Source of the DNA: CAJBLF01 sp964494005
GTDB lineage: Bacteria; Patescibacteriota; Gracilibacteria; Absconditabacterales; Absconditicoccaceae
Length of the DNA: 47,410 nt
Assembly: GCA_964494005.1 (NCBI GenBank)
Contig: CAZBQE010000002.1
Coordinates: 1 to 47,410, forward strand
Reading direction: 5' to 3'
Made by a program: the position numbers and the translations under genes
Shown: piece after piece, positions 31,801 through 41,538 of the stretch
How positions within the stretch are numbered: the first letter of the stretch is position 1
How the letters are laid out: each line of letters opens with the position of its first letter
The notes under the pieces: model-generated
Database searches by the model: none
Seen by the model: only the letters and a program-made list of their open reading frames with translations
What the model was told of the DNA's origin: nothing

Positions 31801-32570
31801 TCGTCTCCCACTCTCAATGCCATAATCTGTGCTTGAGGATTGATTCATATAATTCATGTACCGTTATTTGCTACTGCAGCAATAGTACCAGCAATATGTG
31901 TTCAATGAGTAGAAACTACAGGATAAGGATCTTTATCGTTATCAGCATAATCATACCCATGAATACATCATCATAATGCATTTCACTCATCATCTTTACA
32001 CGTACTTCCATCTCGCATATGTATTGCTAAATCTGGATGATTATACGCTACTCCTGCATCTATCACAGCAACTACTACTCCCGTAACAGAAGAATCATTG
32101 GTTCCACTAAATATCTGATATGCCTCATATCGTTGTATATTTTCTAGTCATCGTAAATCTCCTACATAGGTATCATTGAATGAAGACGATAGAATATGAT
32201 AAATATAATTGGGTTGCGCATATTCTACATTTGAATCGTTATTGAGCTGATCTAACTTTTGATAAAAATTTTCATCTTCTTCTAGAGTAAATACTGTTGT
32301 ATTATTGTCAGCTATTTGCTCTTTTATTTTCATTCATTTTGTATTAGCAAAAACATTCATAGTACATCTTCATACAAAAGATTTGAGATTAATTTTGCTT
32401 GGTTTAAATTTTACGATAATTTCTCCTGGTATGTACTGTTGTCATACAGAAGTTATTTTTTCTTTTGTCGATATATTGTGAGCCAAAGGAGAGATGTATT
32501 GAGCAAACACCCCCGTAAACCACACTACAATCACCATAACTAATATAATAGATATCTTCTTCTGACACAT
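28845..32570 (-). CDS. secreted subtilisin-like (S8) protease with repeats and SLH-like end, 1241 aa
   Basis: Residues 1-27 are a signal peptide (KKISIILVMVIVVWFTGVFA). An I9-like propeptide follows (YIPGEIIVKFKP to VEYAQPNYIYH, about 48-130). The S8 domain has Asp171 (VIDAGVAYNHPD), His222 (HGTH), oxyanion Asn in AAAGNSS and Ser561 (GTSMATPHVAG). Then fibronectin/Ig-like repeats (LFPSSGSNMTSGNVTF; ISGLEIGY), a ten-Gly run (residues 1020-1029) and an SLH-like C-terminus (FSPNDEVTRAQFGTVL). TGA encodes Gly of HGTH and GTS and five of ten in the Gly run. A 10-N gap (29143-29152) interrupts the SLH part but keeps frame. ATG at 32568-32570; stop TAA 28845-28847. Confidence 0.9.
29143..29152. other. 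assembly gap of 10 N inside the protease gene
   Basis: Ten undetermined bases. The reading frame on both sides is the same if the gap is taken as exactly ten, but true length is unknown. Confidence 0.95.
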
Positions 32571-32685
32571 AAGTATTTTTTATATAAAATATATTATGTA
32601 ATTTCTAAATTGCGTATTTTTTCAGACAATATAATTCGTAATTTATAATTTGTAATCTAATAATTCGTCAATTAGTTTCAAAAAA

Positions 32686-34581
32686 TTACATGCGTTCCAA
32701 AAATCTCATACCTATCAAATCCATCGCTTCTTCCATCGTATCACGAACACGAGCGAGGAGCATGATTCTTGCTTTCTTTGTCTGTTCTTCGGATTTTATG
32801 ATATGCACGGCTGCGTAATAACTATTTAGCAATTTTGCTATGTCCAATAAATATCTACAGACAAGATACGGTGCTAATTGTTCTTTTGCTTGAATAACTA
32901 TATCGCTAAATTCTGCGACTTTTTTGCTTAATGTGAATTCTTCAGGTGCGGTGAGTAATGATGCTGCTGTTGTATCATCCAAATATTCGAACACACCAAC
33001 TGCATCGATAATACTCTGAACTCTTGCTCAAGCATACAAAATATATGTTCAGGTCTCACCTTGCATATCCAATACCTCATCGACATCAAAAACCAAATCT
33101 TTGTCGATATCAGACCTCATCAACAAAAATCTTAACGATCCGATAGCGATAGTTTCTGCCACAGCATCCAACCATACATCATCTTTTTCTGCATTTCTTT
33201 CTTTGGATTCCCGATATGCTTTTTGATGAAGCATTTCAAACATTTCATCCAAAGTCACGGTCCGTCATTTTCTACTAGAAAACGGCAAGCGTTTTTCTGC
33301 ACGTTCTTCTGCAGTAAGTTGGTATCATAATTTTATTAATGTTGCTGGTGTCAAATAAACAACTCCATATCCCAAAGGAAGATAGTGTTTGTGATCTTTA
33401 TCCAAATGAAGTAATTTGAACGCGGAATTTACAATTGCCTGAGCAGGCAGTTGCCTGTTGTCGATTACTGTAATCGCTGTATCGTAATTACCGAATCCAT
33501 GATTTGTTACTTTCTCGTCTGGATGAGCGTTGGTCGTATATATTGTCTCACCTCTTGGATCTTGTTCAAATACCTCGTAACCAAAATCTTTTGATAAATA
33601 TCCAAGTTTCCATAATGCGAAGGCGATATCTTTGGCGATATAGGTCGCTACGCCGTCAGATTTGATAAGTATCTGATATTGCTTTTCTTCTTTTTGATAT
33701 TCGGGAAGTGATGATAAGTCCAAGATCCGACAGCCTTTCGCTTCGCCATCGTCAGCGAATTTCATAACTCATTTCTGTCTGAGCAAGTCCATCGCTTCTG
33801 CAAAAAATTTGAGATGTAATACATCTGTTTCTCGAGCAACTGCGTCGAAATACGCGTTCATCCTTCGACAGGTTCTGATCTGATCAAGTGCACATCTTCT
33901 GGTATAATTGAAATGTAATGTATTGACCATCTCGTCATTCCCTTCTTCTATCTTTAGTAAAGTTTCTGAAAGATGTTTTTTGAGTACCGGATCTTCATCA
34001 CGTTTTCTCATCTCTTCATAAATTTTCCCACAATACTGATCAAACTTTTTGTCGGTTTCCAAAGGATAGTCATAAAATAAATGGCCTACGATATTGTATC
34101 CAACATTTACTCAACTATCGTCACCGTAATTGAACGCATGAACGGTATATCATAATTTTTGATAAATTCTTCTCATACTATCACCGATACAAACATTTCT
34201 TCCCTGACCAATATGGAGAGGTTTATTGGGATTCGCGTTCATATACTCTATCAAAACTTTTTCACTTCACAACGGCTTGAAGTTTGAAGCTTTAAGTTTC
34301 AAGCTGTCCTCGATAAAGCGAGATTGTGCAATGTGAGCATTGAGGTAACCAGAAATATGTTCAAATAAAGAAAAATAGTCAGAATGAAGTTTTTTTTTCA
34401 ATTCTTCTGCTATCTGTAAGGGCGATTTTTTGAGTAATTTGGAAAGCTTGAAACAAGGAAACGCGAAATCGCCCGGGATATTTTCCGGTGGAATTTCTAT
34501 CATCGCCAAAAGGTCTTCCAGAGGAAGATCAATATGTTTGGCTAATGCTTGTGCGAAATGCTGTTTGTATATTCAAATCAT
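32686..34581 (-). CDS. argS: arginyl-tRNA synthetase
   Basis: 631 residues. An N-terminal additional domain (1-100) precedes NANPNKPLHIGQGRN with the HIGH motif, YGDDSGVNVGYN, SDGVATYIAKDIAFAL, LPLGYGVVYLTP, and SSRKGRTVTLDE as the KMSKS-like loop. A C-terminal anticodon-binding domain ends at LIGMRFLERM, the usual ArgRS terminus (family ends in -RM). TGA Gly codons include KPLGSEK, KLGYTV and DSGVNV. The start is ATG at 34579-34581, followed at once by a TGA (MIGIYKQ). Confidence 0.96.
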
Positions 34582-34621
34582 GGTACAAAAAAAACTACAA
34601 AAATTCAATAAGTTATAGTAG

Positions 34622-34686
34622 TAACTTGGTACTTTTTATCAAGTTAAGATACCTTGACTTTTTGTTTTATTTGTTTATTCTATAAA
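34622..34686 (+). promoter_or_regulatory. putative promoter and operator of toxin-like gene
   Basis: TTGACT (34654-34659) and TATTCT (34676-34681) are spaced by 16 bp. Directly upstream an inverted repeat TAACTTG (34622-34628) / CAAGTTA (34640-34646) could be an operator. The toxin ATG is at 34699. Confidence 0.45.
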
Positions 34687-34698
34687 AAATAAAACGTT

Positions 34699-35013
34699 AT
34701 GAAAATAGTATATTCAAAAAAATTTGACGAAGACAAGCTTCCTTATGTAGAAAAAAAGCTTTTTAAAAAAAGAATTACAGAGCTCGAAGCTTGTGCTAAT
34801 TTGGGAGAGATGCAATATGGCCGTCCTCATCTCTTGAGAGCGAAATATACGGGATCATTTGGTATACGACTAGGAAAAATATCACGCTTGATTTTGTTTC
34901 CCATCGAAATAGATCCTGAATATTATACAAACAGGAACGGTAGACATATCAAACATTTTGTCACCGGTATAGTAATCGGCTATTCTCCCAACCACTACCG
35001 CAGTTATTTTTAA
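34699..35013 (+). CDS. RelE/HigB-like toxin-family protein, 104 aa
   Basis: A compact basic protein resembling plasmid-maintenance killer/HigB mRNA interferases: KKFDEDKLPYVEKKLFKKRITELE forms the N-terminal helices, GRPHLLRAKYTGSFGIRLGKISRLILFPIE matches the family's beta-sheet core (usual K..Wairv....RliF). No antitoxin gene lies before or after, so it may be an orphan, a housekeeping relative, or paired elsewhere. No TGA. ATG at 34699-34701, stop TAA; a bidirectional terminator overlaps the stop. Confidence 0.6.
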   Translation: MKIVYSKKFDEDKLPYVEKKLFKKRITELEACANLGEMQYGRPHLLRAKYTGSFGIRLGKISRLILFPIEIDPEYYTNRNGRHIKHFVTGIVIGYSPNHYRSYF

Positions 35014-35047
35014 AAAAGCCCGCGACGCATTTCGTTTCGGGTTTTTG
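35012..35047. terminator. terminator after toxin-like gene
   Basis: AAAAAGCCCG pairs with CGGGTTTTT around a T/C-rich loop; A and T tails make it bidirectional. Confidence 0.7.
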
Positions 35048-35089
35048 TTATATTGTTTCGCAATAATTTAGTTTGCGTAATGTATTTTC

Positions 35090-35203
35090 AATGTAATTTA
35101 CTACGCGTAATTTACTTCGTGTAATTAATTAGCAATTACGGGCGAAGCTCAAATTACGTCCCAAAGAGACAAATTACCAATTACAATTAATTACGAAGTT
35201 CAA
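35090..35203. repeat. TAATTTAC / ACGGGCGAAGC word repeat
   Basis: AT-rich word repeats (GTAATTTACTACGCG, GTAATTTACTTCGTG) and ACGGGCGAAGCTCAAATTACGTCCC, related to the CCCTTCGGGACGTAATTTAGG elements at 44480-44580 and 45127-45190. Confidence 0.5.
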
Positions 35204-35620
35204 TTATTCTAGTGGTGGTTGTTGTCTATCCTGTTTTTTCTTGCTTGTAAATTTTTTGTCCAAGATGCGTGCTTCGCGTTCTTTTTTGGGAATTGATGTA
35301 GGAATTCTTTCTTTGGGTTCTATTAGTGCCGATCAAAGTAATTCTGTGAAATGTTTGATAACCTTATTTTTGTTCGCATGTTGGTAGCGCTCTTCCTGAC
35401 AACTCATAATCAGTACGCTTTCCTCGTGATGTATTCTATTCCCCGCTAAATCAACAAGTCTTTTTTTTTGTTCGTCCGTCAGAAATTCTGAATCTTGAAT
35501 ATTAAAAAATAAAGTAACTTTTGTATTTCTCTTGTTGACATTCTGTCCGCCATGCCCTCCGCTTTTGGAGTCATGAAAATGGACTTCATGCGCTAATATA
35601 TTTTCGATAATAGTTTGCAT
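35204..35620 (-). CDS. arfB: ArfB-like peptidyl-tRNA hydrolase (GGQ domain)
   Basis: 138 residues, the length of ArfB/YaeJ, which frees stalled ribosomes without needing a stop codon. Catalytic GGQ sits in SGGHGGQNVNK (residues 20-30; Gly24, Gly25, Gln26). The C-terminal tail is basic (KKKQDRQQ), matching the part that enters the mRNA channel. One TGA (35333-35335) is Gly before the tail, so the standard code would remove the tail and predict an inactive protein. ATG at 35618-35620; TAA at 35204-35206. In a genome where UGA is sense, release factors are of special interest. Confidence 0.86.
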
Positions 35621-35652
35621 GATTGAAAATTAGAAATTGAAAAATAGAAATT

Positions 35653-35877
35653 CTATGTATTTTTACGCTTTACAATGATGCTATTTTCGTATTTATCGAG
35701 TTGACGAGAAATCTGGTTTTTGGGCAATGTTCTCTTGGTTCACGAAGGTTTCTTGGATCCGCTTACCGCGCGCCCAAGCTCGTCTATTCCCAACTGCCAT
35801 AACCCACGTCATGTTTCCATAGTATTGGCTATGTTTTTTGTACGTGTCTGTTCAAATTTTTTGAGATCAGTAGACAT
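35653..35877 (-). CDS. small basic protein, 74 aa
   Basis: Unrecognised. Ser/Thr/Lys-rich and basic, probably partly disordered (GSKKPSGTKRTLPKNQ), with two TGA Gly codons. It is preceded on the minus strand by no strong promoter and lies 32 nt upstream of the arfB start, so both may be one unit. ATG at 35875-35877, stop TAG. Confidence 0.5.
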
Positions 35878-36064
35878 CTCTTTTTTACTAAAAAAATAAA
35901 TCCACCACTATCATACCGTTTCTTAGATATAAAACAAGAATATTTACAGATATACATCTTACATCTTACATCATGCATCATACGTTAAATGGTATTTTGA
36001 GTTGATATTTCATTCTCCATATATATAGTGGAAGAGTCATTTTATCTTATTAGCTTTGCTGATA

Positions 36065-37261
36065 ATGAAAACAAAAAAAATACTTACAGGAATGCTTATC
36101 TGCTTCGCAGTAATAGGATATGCACGATGAGCGAAAGTAGATATCCAACCACTCTATTCTGATGCAAGATTCCAACCATCAGACAAACTTCACGCGACAT
36201 GTACCAATTCGGCGGAAGTCTTTTTTTCTCCGCAAGGACAAACTATCACGAAAGCCAATATTATCCTTTCCTACAATCCGGAACATCTAGAAATCCTTCG
36301 CGTCATGCCTACGGTCAATGATGGCAGCGCAAGCTCCAAAATAGAATACAATAAGATTATTTTGGAAATTACCAATCCAACATTTACTTCTTCTACCGAA
36401 ACTAAATCATTTTTCCAAATATTCTTCAAAAGTGCTATAGAAGGCGAAGAAATCATCTCCATAGCAGAGTGATCACAAGCGCTTACCAAAACTGAAAAAA
36501 GCTATCCGCTTGCTGGAAATTTCAGTCTAAAATTTGCTAAAGTACCAGAATGTGAACCGGACATCATCCCACCAAGTATCAATCTCATCTATCCCAAAGA
36601 TAGCAATGAAAAAATATATCTGGATCAGTATTTCATCTTTGATATCAAAGATATCGGAAAGGGAGTGAACAAAGAAAGCGTAATCATCAATTTTGATGGC
36701 GATCAATATTTCTATGATTCTGAACATCTCAAATGGAACGGCACGTATCTGACATTCTATCCAGATAAACGAATCCCTATCGATACCTCCCTTGATCTCA
36801 AAATTATGGTAGCGGACAAACAATCCTATGGATGAGCGAACAAAACGGAAAGTGTCTATAGTTTTCATAGTGCTTCAGGTATGATGCTTCACAAAGAAAT
36901 ATCACCCATGATATTTAGAAGAATAGCTCAAGAAGCAGAAAAAATATCTGCGTCTGTAGATGAATGCTGATTGCTCGCAGAATTATATGCAAAATCTGAA
37001 GTACTCTACCAAAAGGAATTAAAATCTATTATCCAGAAACTCTGATGTAGTCTTGCATCATTAGATACCTCAACATTGGATTCAGCACTCCTTACCTCAT
37101 CTTCTATGACAACAGAACAAAAACAATATAGGAATGTTTCTGTTTTCGCTACATTAGGATGGATCCTCTTTTTCCTAGCATTTACATTAAAAATCCACTA
37201 TATCCTTTCCTACAAAAAGCACAAAAGATTGAATACAGAAAAACGAGAACCAAAAAAATAA
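36065..37261 (+). CDS. secreted, membrane-anchored surface protein (cohesin-like domain), 398 aa
   Basis: Signal peptide at residues 1-21 (KKILTGMLICFAVIGYA). Residues 25-160 look like a cohesin/adhesion-type beta-sandwich (PSDKLHATCTNSAEVFFSP, KANIILSYNPEHLEIL). A second sandwich is at about 170-290 (PPSINLIYPKDS, DFDIKDIG-like). Near the end is one membrane helix (SVFATLGWILFFLAFTL) with a basic tail (KKHKRLNTEK), a sortase-free anchor with the C-terminus in the cytoplasm. TGA Gly codons occur at ARGAK, AEGSQ and others. Binding partner unknown. ATG at 36065-36067. Confidence 0.7.
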
Positions 37262-37383
37262 AGAATTAAGTCCCGACTCCAATCCCTCTAGCGCTGAAAT
37301 AACGAAATAAGTATTAAAAAAATTTTAATAAGCAAAACTCTTAATATTTTAATACATATATTTTAATCATTTAATTATAGAGT

Positions 37384-37872
37384 ATGGCATTCGAAATCGA
37401 AAGAAAATTTTTGGTAAAACAAACTCCTGTATGATATGAGCAATTTCCGCAAAAAAAAATCCTGCAAGGATATTTCAATGATGCTACAACTGGGAAAAGT
37501 ATCAGATTAAGAAAGATTGATGATGTCTATATCATTACGAGAAAAAAGTGAACCGGTCTCGTCAAAGAAGAAAAAGAAACTGTTATCAGCAAAGAAGAAT
37601 TTAATGCACTTCGGCCTAATGTAGAAAACCACTTTCTCAAAAAGACACGTTATTTTATCCCATACGAAGGAGAAACCATAGAGTTTGATATTTATGAAGA
37701 ACTTCAAGGATTGATGACTGCTGAAGTAGAATTCAAAACCAAAAGAGACGCAAAGAAATTTATGAAACCTGACCGATTCGACGAAGAACTAACTCTCGTA
37801 AGAGAAGCAAGCAATTCCTATATCGCCAAATATGGCATCGACGGAGAACTGCTTACCTTATTACAATCATAA
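37384..37872 (+). CDS. CYTH domain protein (triphosphate tunnel metalloenzyme)
   Basis: 162 residues. EIERKFLV at the N-terminus is the defining ExExK-type motif of CYTH proteins, which bind metal and triphosphate. QGYF, SIRLRK, YIITRKKG, KEEKETVISKEEF, KKTRYFIPYEG and IEFDIYEELQGLMTAEVEF supply the barrel's alternating Lys/Arg and Glu residues. Family members include adenylate cyclases, thiamine triphosphatase and inorganic triphosphatases; a phosphatase role is more likely here but unproven. Two TGA Gly codons. ATG at 37384-37386. Confidence 0.88.
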
Positions 37873-37980
37873 TAAAATATCTAATTATTCAACGGTGAAT
37901 TACGAATTACATATTACTACCAATAAAAAAATCTCAATTCGTAATTCGTAATCTTTTACTTCGTGAATTAATTTGATAGT

Positions 37981-38904
37981 ATGAAAAATACTTTGCATTT
38001 TGGAAATACCGATTGGACACATCTCTATGACCCACAAAAAAAAGAAATTACGGAATTGGTAAAAAAATATGATCTCCATGAGCTTATCGAAGAAGATCTT
38101 TTTGAATTAACCAATCAGGAAAAAATAGATATCTACGAGGATCATATGTTCATCGTCCTCAACTTCCCAAAATATAATGAAAACATCAGAAAATATTTTT
38201 TGAATGAATTTAGCATCGTCTTGGGAAAAAATAATATCATCACGATGACGAAATTTGACACCAATCATATCAAATCAATTATTGAAGATTATTCCACAGA
38301 ACTCAAAGAAAGAGAATCTGACGAAGAATTCAAAATATCGCCCTACTACATCCTCTATAAAGTACTCGATACGATGTATGACAAAAGCATCAAAATGCTC
38401 AAAAAATCAGCAAAAGACGTAGTGGCACTCGAAGAACAACTATTCGCTTCATCGAAATTGGAAAGAGTATTATTGGAACAATTGATGATCAAAAAACGTA
38501 ATATCGTAGGGCTCAAGCATATGTTTGAACCTCATGAAGAAATTTTGGAAGAACTCCAAAATACTTTACCTAAATTCTACAAAGAGGAATTGGATGTATA
38601 TTTCGAAGACTTGGTTTACAAATTGGATAAGATTATCAATATAATTTCCGTCGGATTCGAAAATATCGATTCACTTGCAGAAACGTATAACTCGTTGATG
38701 AATATCAAAACCAACTCCATGATTGGCGTTTTGACAATTTTCGCTGCTATCACCTGAATTTTGACCTTGATCAGCGGAATCTATGGAATGAATATATTAT
38801 TACCTGGACAAGAACATCCATATTTCTTCTTCTTGCTTATGGGATGAATGTTCTTTGTTTTGATGATACTTCTCCGAATTTTCAAAAAGAAAAAATGGAT
38901 CTAA
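37981..38904 (+). CDS. corA: CorA-type divalent metal transporter
   Basis: 307 residues. A long acidic N-terminal cytoplasmic domain leads to helix 1 (SMIGVLTIFAAITGILTLIS) with GIYGMN at residues 266-271, the selectivity motif Gly-Met-Asn, and a second helix (FFLLMGGMFFVLMILL) with basic C-terminal end. CorA forms pentameric Mg2+/Co2+ channels. Two TGA Gly codons lie in the membrane part, so a standard-code prediction loses both helices. ATG at 37981-37983; TAA at 38902-38904. Confidence 0.93.
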
Positions 38905-38925
38905 CTTTAAAATAATGATAAATGA

Positions 38926-39050
38926 CCTGTCCTCGAATGAGGGTAAATTAAAAATGATACATGTTGGTATTTACTGTATTATGAACTATTGCATATTATA
39001 ATAGTTTTTTACAGCAAATCGTACATCTATCATTTATCATCTATAATCTA
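38926..39050. repeat. dispersed intergenic repeat, copy 3 (palindrome inverted)
   Basis: CTGTCCTCGAATGAGGGT is the reverse complement of the palindrome in copies 1 and 2, followed in the forward sense by ATGTTGGTAT and an AACTATT/AATAGTT hairpin, then ATCTATCATTTATCATC words. Confidence 0.65.
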
Positions 39051-39067
39051 TAATTATGTTTGTATAG

Positions 39068-39856
39068 TTAGAAATTTCTGAAAATATCCTGAAGTTTTTT
39101 CTTTTCTCTCTCTTCTTCCTCTTTGGCTTGGATCTCTTTTTCGATTTTTCTCTGTTCTTCGGAAGCAAGGAAAATGAATTTATTTAATTTTTCAGATACT
39201 TGCATTTTTTTCTTTGGATCTTCAGTGAAGTCCTTAATTTCATCAAAAATCAATATATCATTGACCATCACTTCGAGTGAAGATGTTTCTTCATTGAAAG
39301 CAAATCTCAATTCATTGCTTGTCTCTTCTTCTGTTTCTTTGTTTTGCTCTATTTTGGTGATAAAGAGTATAGGTTCATAACTTTCATCAAGTACAAATCT
39401 ATAAGAAACAAATATTTTGTCATTGTCTGCTCCGATAACATCAAAACTTTCTTCGTCGATACCAAGTTTGGATTTGAGCTCATAGATTCTTTTGGTCGTA
39501 AAAAAGAGTTCGCCGAATTTTTTTTGTACATCAGTCTGTAACTTTGTATCAAGTAAACTATCAATTTTTGCTTCTTCCACTCCTGTAGTTTGGACAATAT
39601 CATCTACTTCCTTTTTGGCAATATCTTGTACTAAAATTTGTTCTGGTTGAGAAGTTTCTTGCTGAGGTACAACATCTTCTTCGATTTCTGGGATAGGTTC
39701 AAATTGATATTTTTTTTCTAATATATCACCATATGGAATATCTTCTTCTATTTCTGGAATGTTTGTAGAAAAAATATCTTCTCCTCCGAGGATATCGTCG
39801 TGATACTGTTGTTGTCACTGTTGTTGACCTTGTGTTCCTTGGGTTGGATCGACCAT
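39068..39856 (-). CDS. acidic low-complexity protein, 262 aa
   Basis: Unrecognised. N-terminal Gln-rich start (GQQQGQQQ), a Glu/Ile-rich spacer, then a middle domain of about 110 residues with beta-strand character (DNDKIFVSYRFVLDESYEP), and a charged C-terminal coiled coil (KEEEEREKKKLQDIF). One TGA Gly codon near the N-terminus. ATG at 39854-39856; TAA at 39068-39070. No membrane segment. Confidence 0.65.
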
Positions 39857-39886
39857 GATTTCAGTTTAAAGTTTAAAGTTTGAAGC

Positions 39887-40081
39887 TTAAAGCTTTCTGC
39901 TTATGTTAATTATATCCAGATTTGTTTTTTTTGCAAATCTCCGAAATGGAGATTTATACCTCGGTATAATTCTCTCATCCAAAACTTTTACAAAATTTTG
40001 GTGTTCGAAATATCCATCATACAATCATAGTTTGCCAATCGAATATTTATTCGTTTTGGCAACTATATATTGTTCAATCAA
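39887..40081 (-). CDS. possible small protein, 64 aa, TTG start
   Basis: An open frame under code 25 that looks protein-like: KTNKYSIGKLGLYDGYF, then RIIPRYKSPFRRFAKKTN. No ATG is present; the start would be TTG at 40079-40081. One TGA is Gly. It overlaps the first of two RNA-like hairpins at 40066-40111. I am not sure it is translated. Confidence 0.3.
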
Positions 40082-40230
40082 AAATAGAATATATTTTTAA
40101 AGGACAATATAAAACTACTGAAGCGTAGTTTATTAACCAAATAATTTAGAAATGTAATGAAAAATTATTGTGTTAATAACTATATATTCTTCAATTAAAG
40201 ACAAAAAATGTCTTTAAAGGAGAATATATA
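40066..40230. repeat. two similar tandem hairpins with compensatory changes
   Basis: Hairpin 1: TATATTGTTC (40066-40075) / GGACAATATA (40102-40111), inner AAAAATA/TATTTTT. Hairpin 2: TATATATTCTTC (40181-40192) / GGAGAATATATA (40219-40230), inner TTAAAGACA/TGTCTTTAA. The outer stems differ by a G-C to C-G swap that keeps pairing. Confidence 0.6.
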
Positions 40231-40290
40231 TTTTTGAAGTATGATATACAAATTTTGTAAAAGAATGAAAACATTGAAAGATGGAAGCAC

Positions 40291-40351
40291 ATTAATTTCT
40301 CTCCCGCTTTGCGCGGACTTCACTTCGTTTCGCATTTTTCAATTCTCAATT
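40291..40351 (+). repeat. 61-bp inverted repeat, left copy
   Basis: Exact reverse complement of 43300-43360. It contains CCGCTTTGCGCGG and ACTTCACTTCGTTTCGC, followed by TTCTCAATT words. Confidence 0.9.
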
Positions 40352-40487
40352 CTCAATTTTCAATTCTCAATTCTCAATTCTCAATTTTTTCTATAAGTCT
40401 ATTCGTCAAATGTAATCCTCTTGTAATCATAAAAAGTTTTCGTAGTATCAAATCTGTCAATTATTTATTTTTTGTTTTATTGAATAC

Positions 40488-40847
40488 ATGTCAGAAGAAA
40501 ACACTATTATCAGCCAGACGAAGTTGTTCGTAGGGGGGCTGAACCGAAAATTGAGATGAAAAGATCTCAGAGAAGAATTTTCTAAATTTGGAGAAGTCGC
40601 ATTCGCTAGAGTCAAACTCGACAATGAAACGAATAAAAGCAGAGGATTCGGTTTCGTAGAATTTGTCAATCCAGAAGATGCTGCCAAAGCACAAAAAGAG
40701 ATGGATGGACAAGAAATTATGGGGAGAGCTGTCAAGGTAGATTTCGCCAAAGAAAATCCTGAAAGACTTGCAGAAAGAGAAGCAGCGAGAGCCGCAGAAG
40801 CTGAATCCGCAGGTGAATGAACAGAAGAAGAAATTCCAGAATTCTAA
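40488..40847 (+). CDS. RRM RNA-binding protein
   Basis: 119 residues with one RNA recognition motif: RNP2 TKLFVGGL (about residues 11-18) and RNP1 SRGFGFVEF (about 55-63). The Glu/Ala-rich C-terminal tail is short. Such cold-shock-type RRM proteins bind single-stranded RNA. TGA Gly codons lie in LRGKDL and the tail. ATG at 40488-40490; TAA at 40845-40847; a strong terminator follows. Confidence 0.94.
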
Positions 40848-40871
40848 TTATATGAAACGTATATCTACCAA

Positions 40872-40899
40872 AACACTGCCGAAAGGTGGTGTTTTTTTT
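40872..40899 (+). terminator. rho-independent terminator of RRM gene
   Basis: AACACTGCC-GAAA-GGTGGTGTT, a stem with a GAAA tetraloop, followed by eight T. Confidence 0.9.
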
Positions 40900-40912
40900 G
40901 TTTAGCTCTTCT

Positions 40913-40922
40913 CACCCGGGTG
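40913..40922. promoter_or_regulatory. CACCCGGGTG palindrome
   Basis: Perfect 10-bp palindrome followed by AAATAGTTA. Similar sites are at 2928-2936 (followed by TAAACTATT) and 45369-45378; a half-like CACGGGTGGAAACTATA is at 40968. Confidence 0.4.
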
Positions 40923-41000
40923 AAATAGTTACTAAAGTCACTACAAAAGCCAAATAACGAAAAAATTCACGGGTGGAAACTATAGAACGATTTAGCTTGA

Positions 41001-41171
41001 AAAACAATCACATACCAATAGGCTGAGTATGACTACATGGCCCGTACGCGAGGGACGGAATATTACTTCCTATCTCTCTTATGGGAGCCATAAAGTTAGG
41101 TCTTGTACTTAACGGAGCTACCCACTTCTACGTGTTTAGGAGAACAACGTGCCTTCTACGACCATGTGGTC
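41001..41171 (-). ncRNA. structured ~170-nt RNA with own promoter; 6S-like candidate
   Basis: On the minus strand TTGTCG (41196-41201), a 17-bp spacer and TATAAT (41173-41178) form a near-consensus promoter. The transcript start region GACCACATGGTC (41160-41171) pairs with GGCCATGTAGTC (41031-41042) over 11 of 12 bp as a closing stem. Inside are a long irregular hairpin (TGGGTAGC ... GCTCCCA with GTTA/TAAC), a GGAA/TTCC stem and CCGT/ACGG. Downstream CATAC/GTATG plus TGTTTTT could terminate. Length, closing stem and interrupted hairpin recall 6S RNA, but I cannot confirm the family. No coding potential is seen. Confidence 0.55.
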
Positions 41172-41282
41172 TATTATAACGCTTAAGCGCTCAAACGACA
41201 AAACGGAAAAGCGATAAAACGTTCCCTCTTTATTTCCAAAGAGCCTAATCATAATCACTAAGGAATCCATACCCCCCTGTCT

Positions 41283-41450
41283 TGGACTTATTCCGGCGCT
41301 CCTCTCACCACATTACATCATTCCGGCGCTCCGGATTGGTGCCGGAATCTCGTACAAAAACTTTATTACGAGATGCCGGTTGCAATTCCCTTCGAGAATG
41401 ACCTCACCGGCATGAGGCACTAAAAAAAAACAATGCCGGAATGAGGAACT
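41283..41450. repeat. CCGG-rich REP-like repeat
   Basis: Several ATTCCGGC / GCCGGAAT hairpins, e.g. ATTCCGGCGCTCCGGATTG followed by GCCGGAATCTCG. Related copies are at 43268-43298 (inverted) and 45188-45340. Confidence 0.75.
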
Positions 41451-41538
41451 TAAATTTATATATAGATTCCTCCTCCTGGAATTTATACCACAATGCTGGA
41501 GTAAAGGGGTACATCATTTAGTGTTTTTGTTTGTTAGT

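Noticed and set aside
41001..41171. SRP RNA, tmRNA or RNase P RNA
   Set aside because: The SRP GGAA-loop core, the tmRNA ends and the RNase P core motifs are absent; only overall layout recalls 6S RNA.
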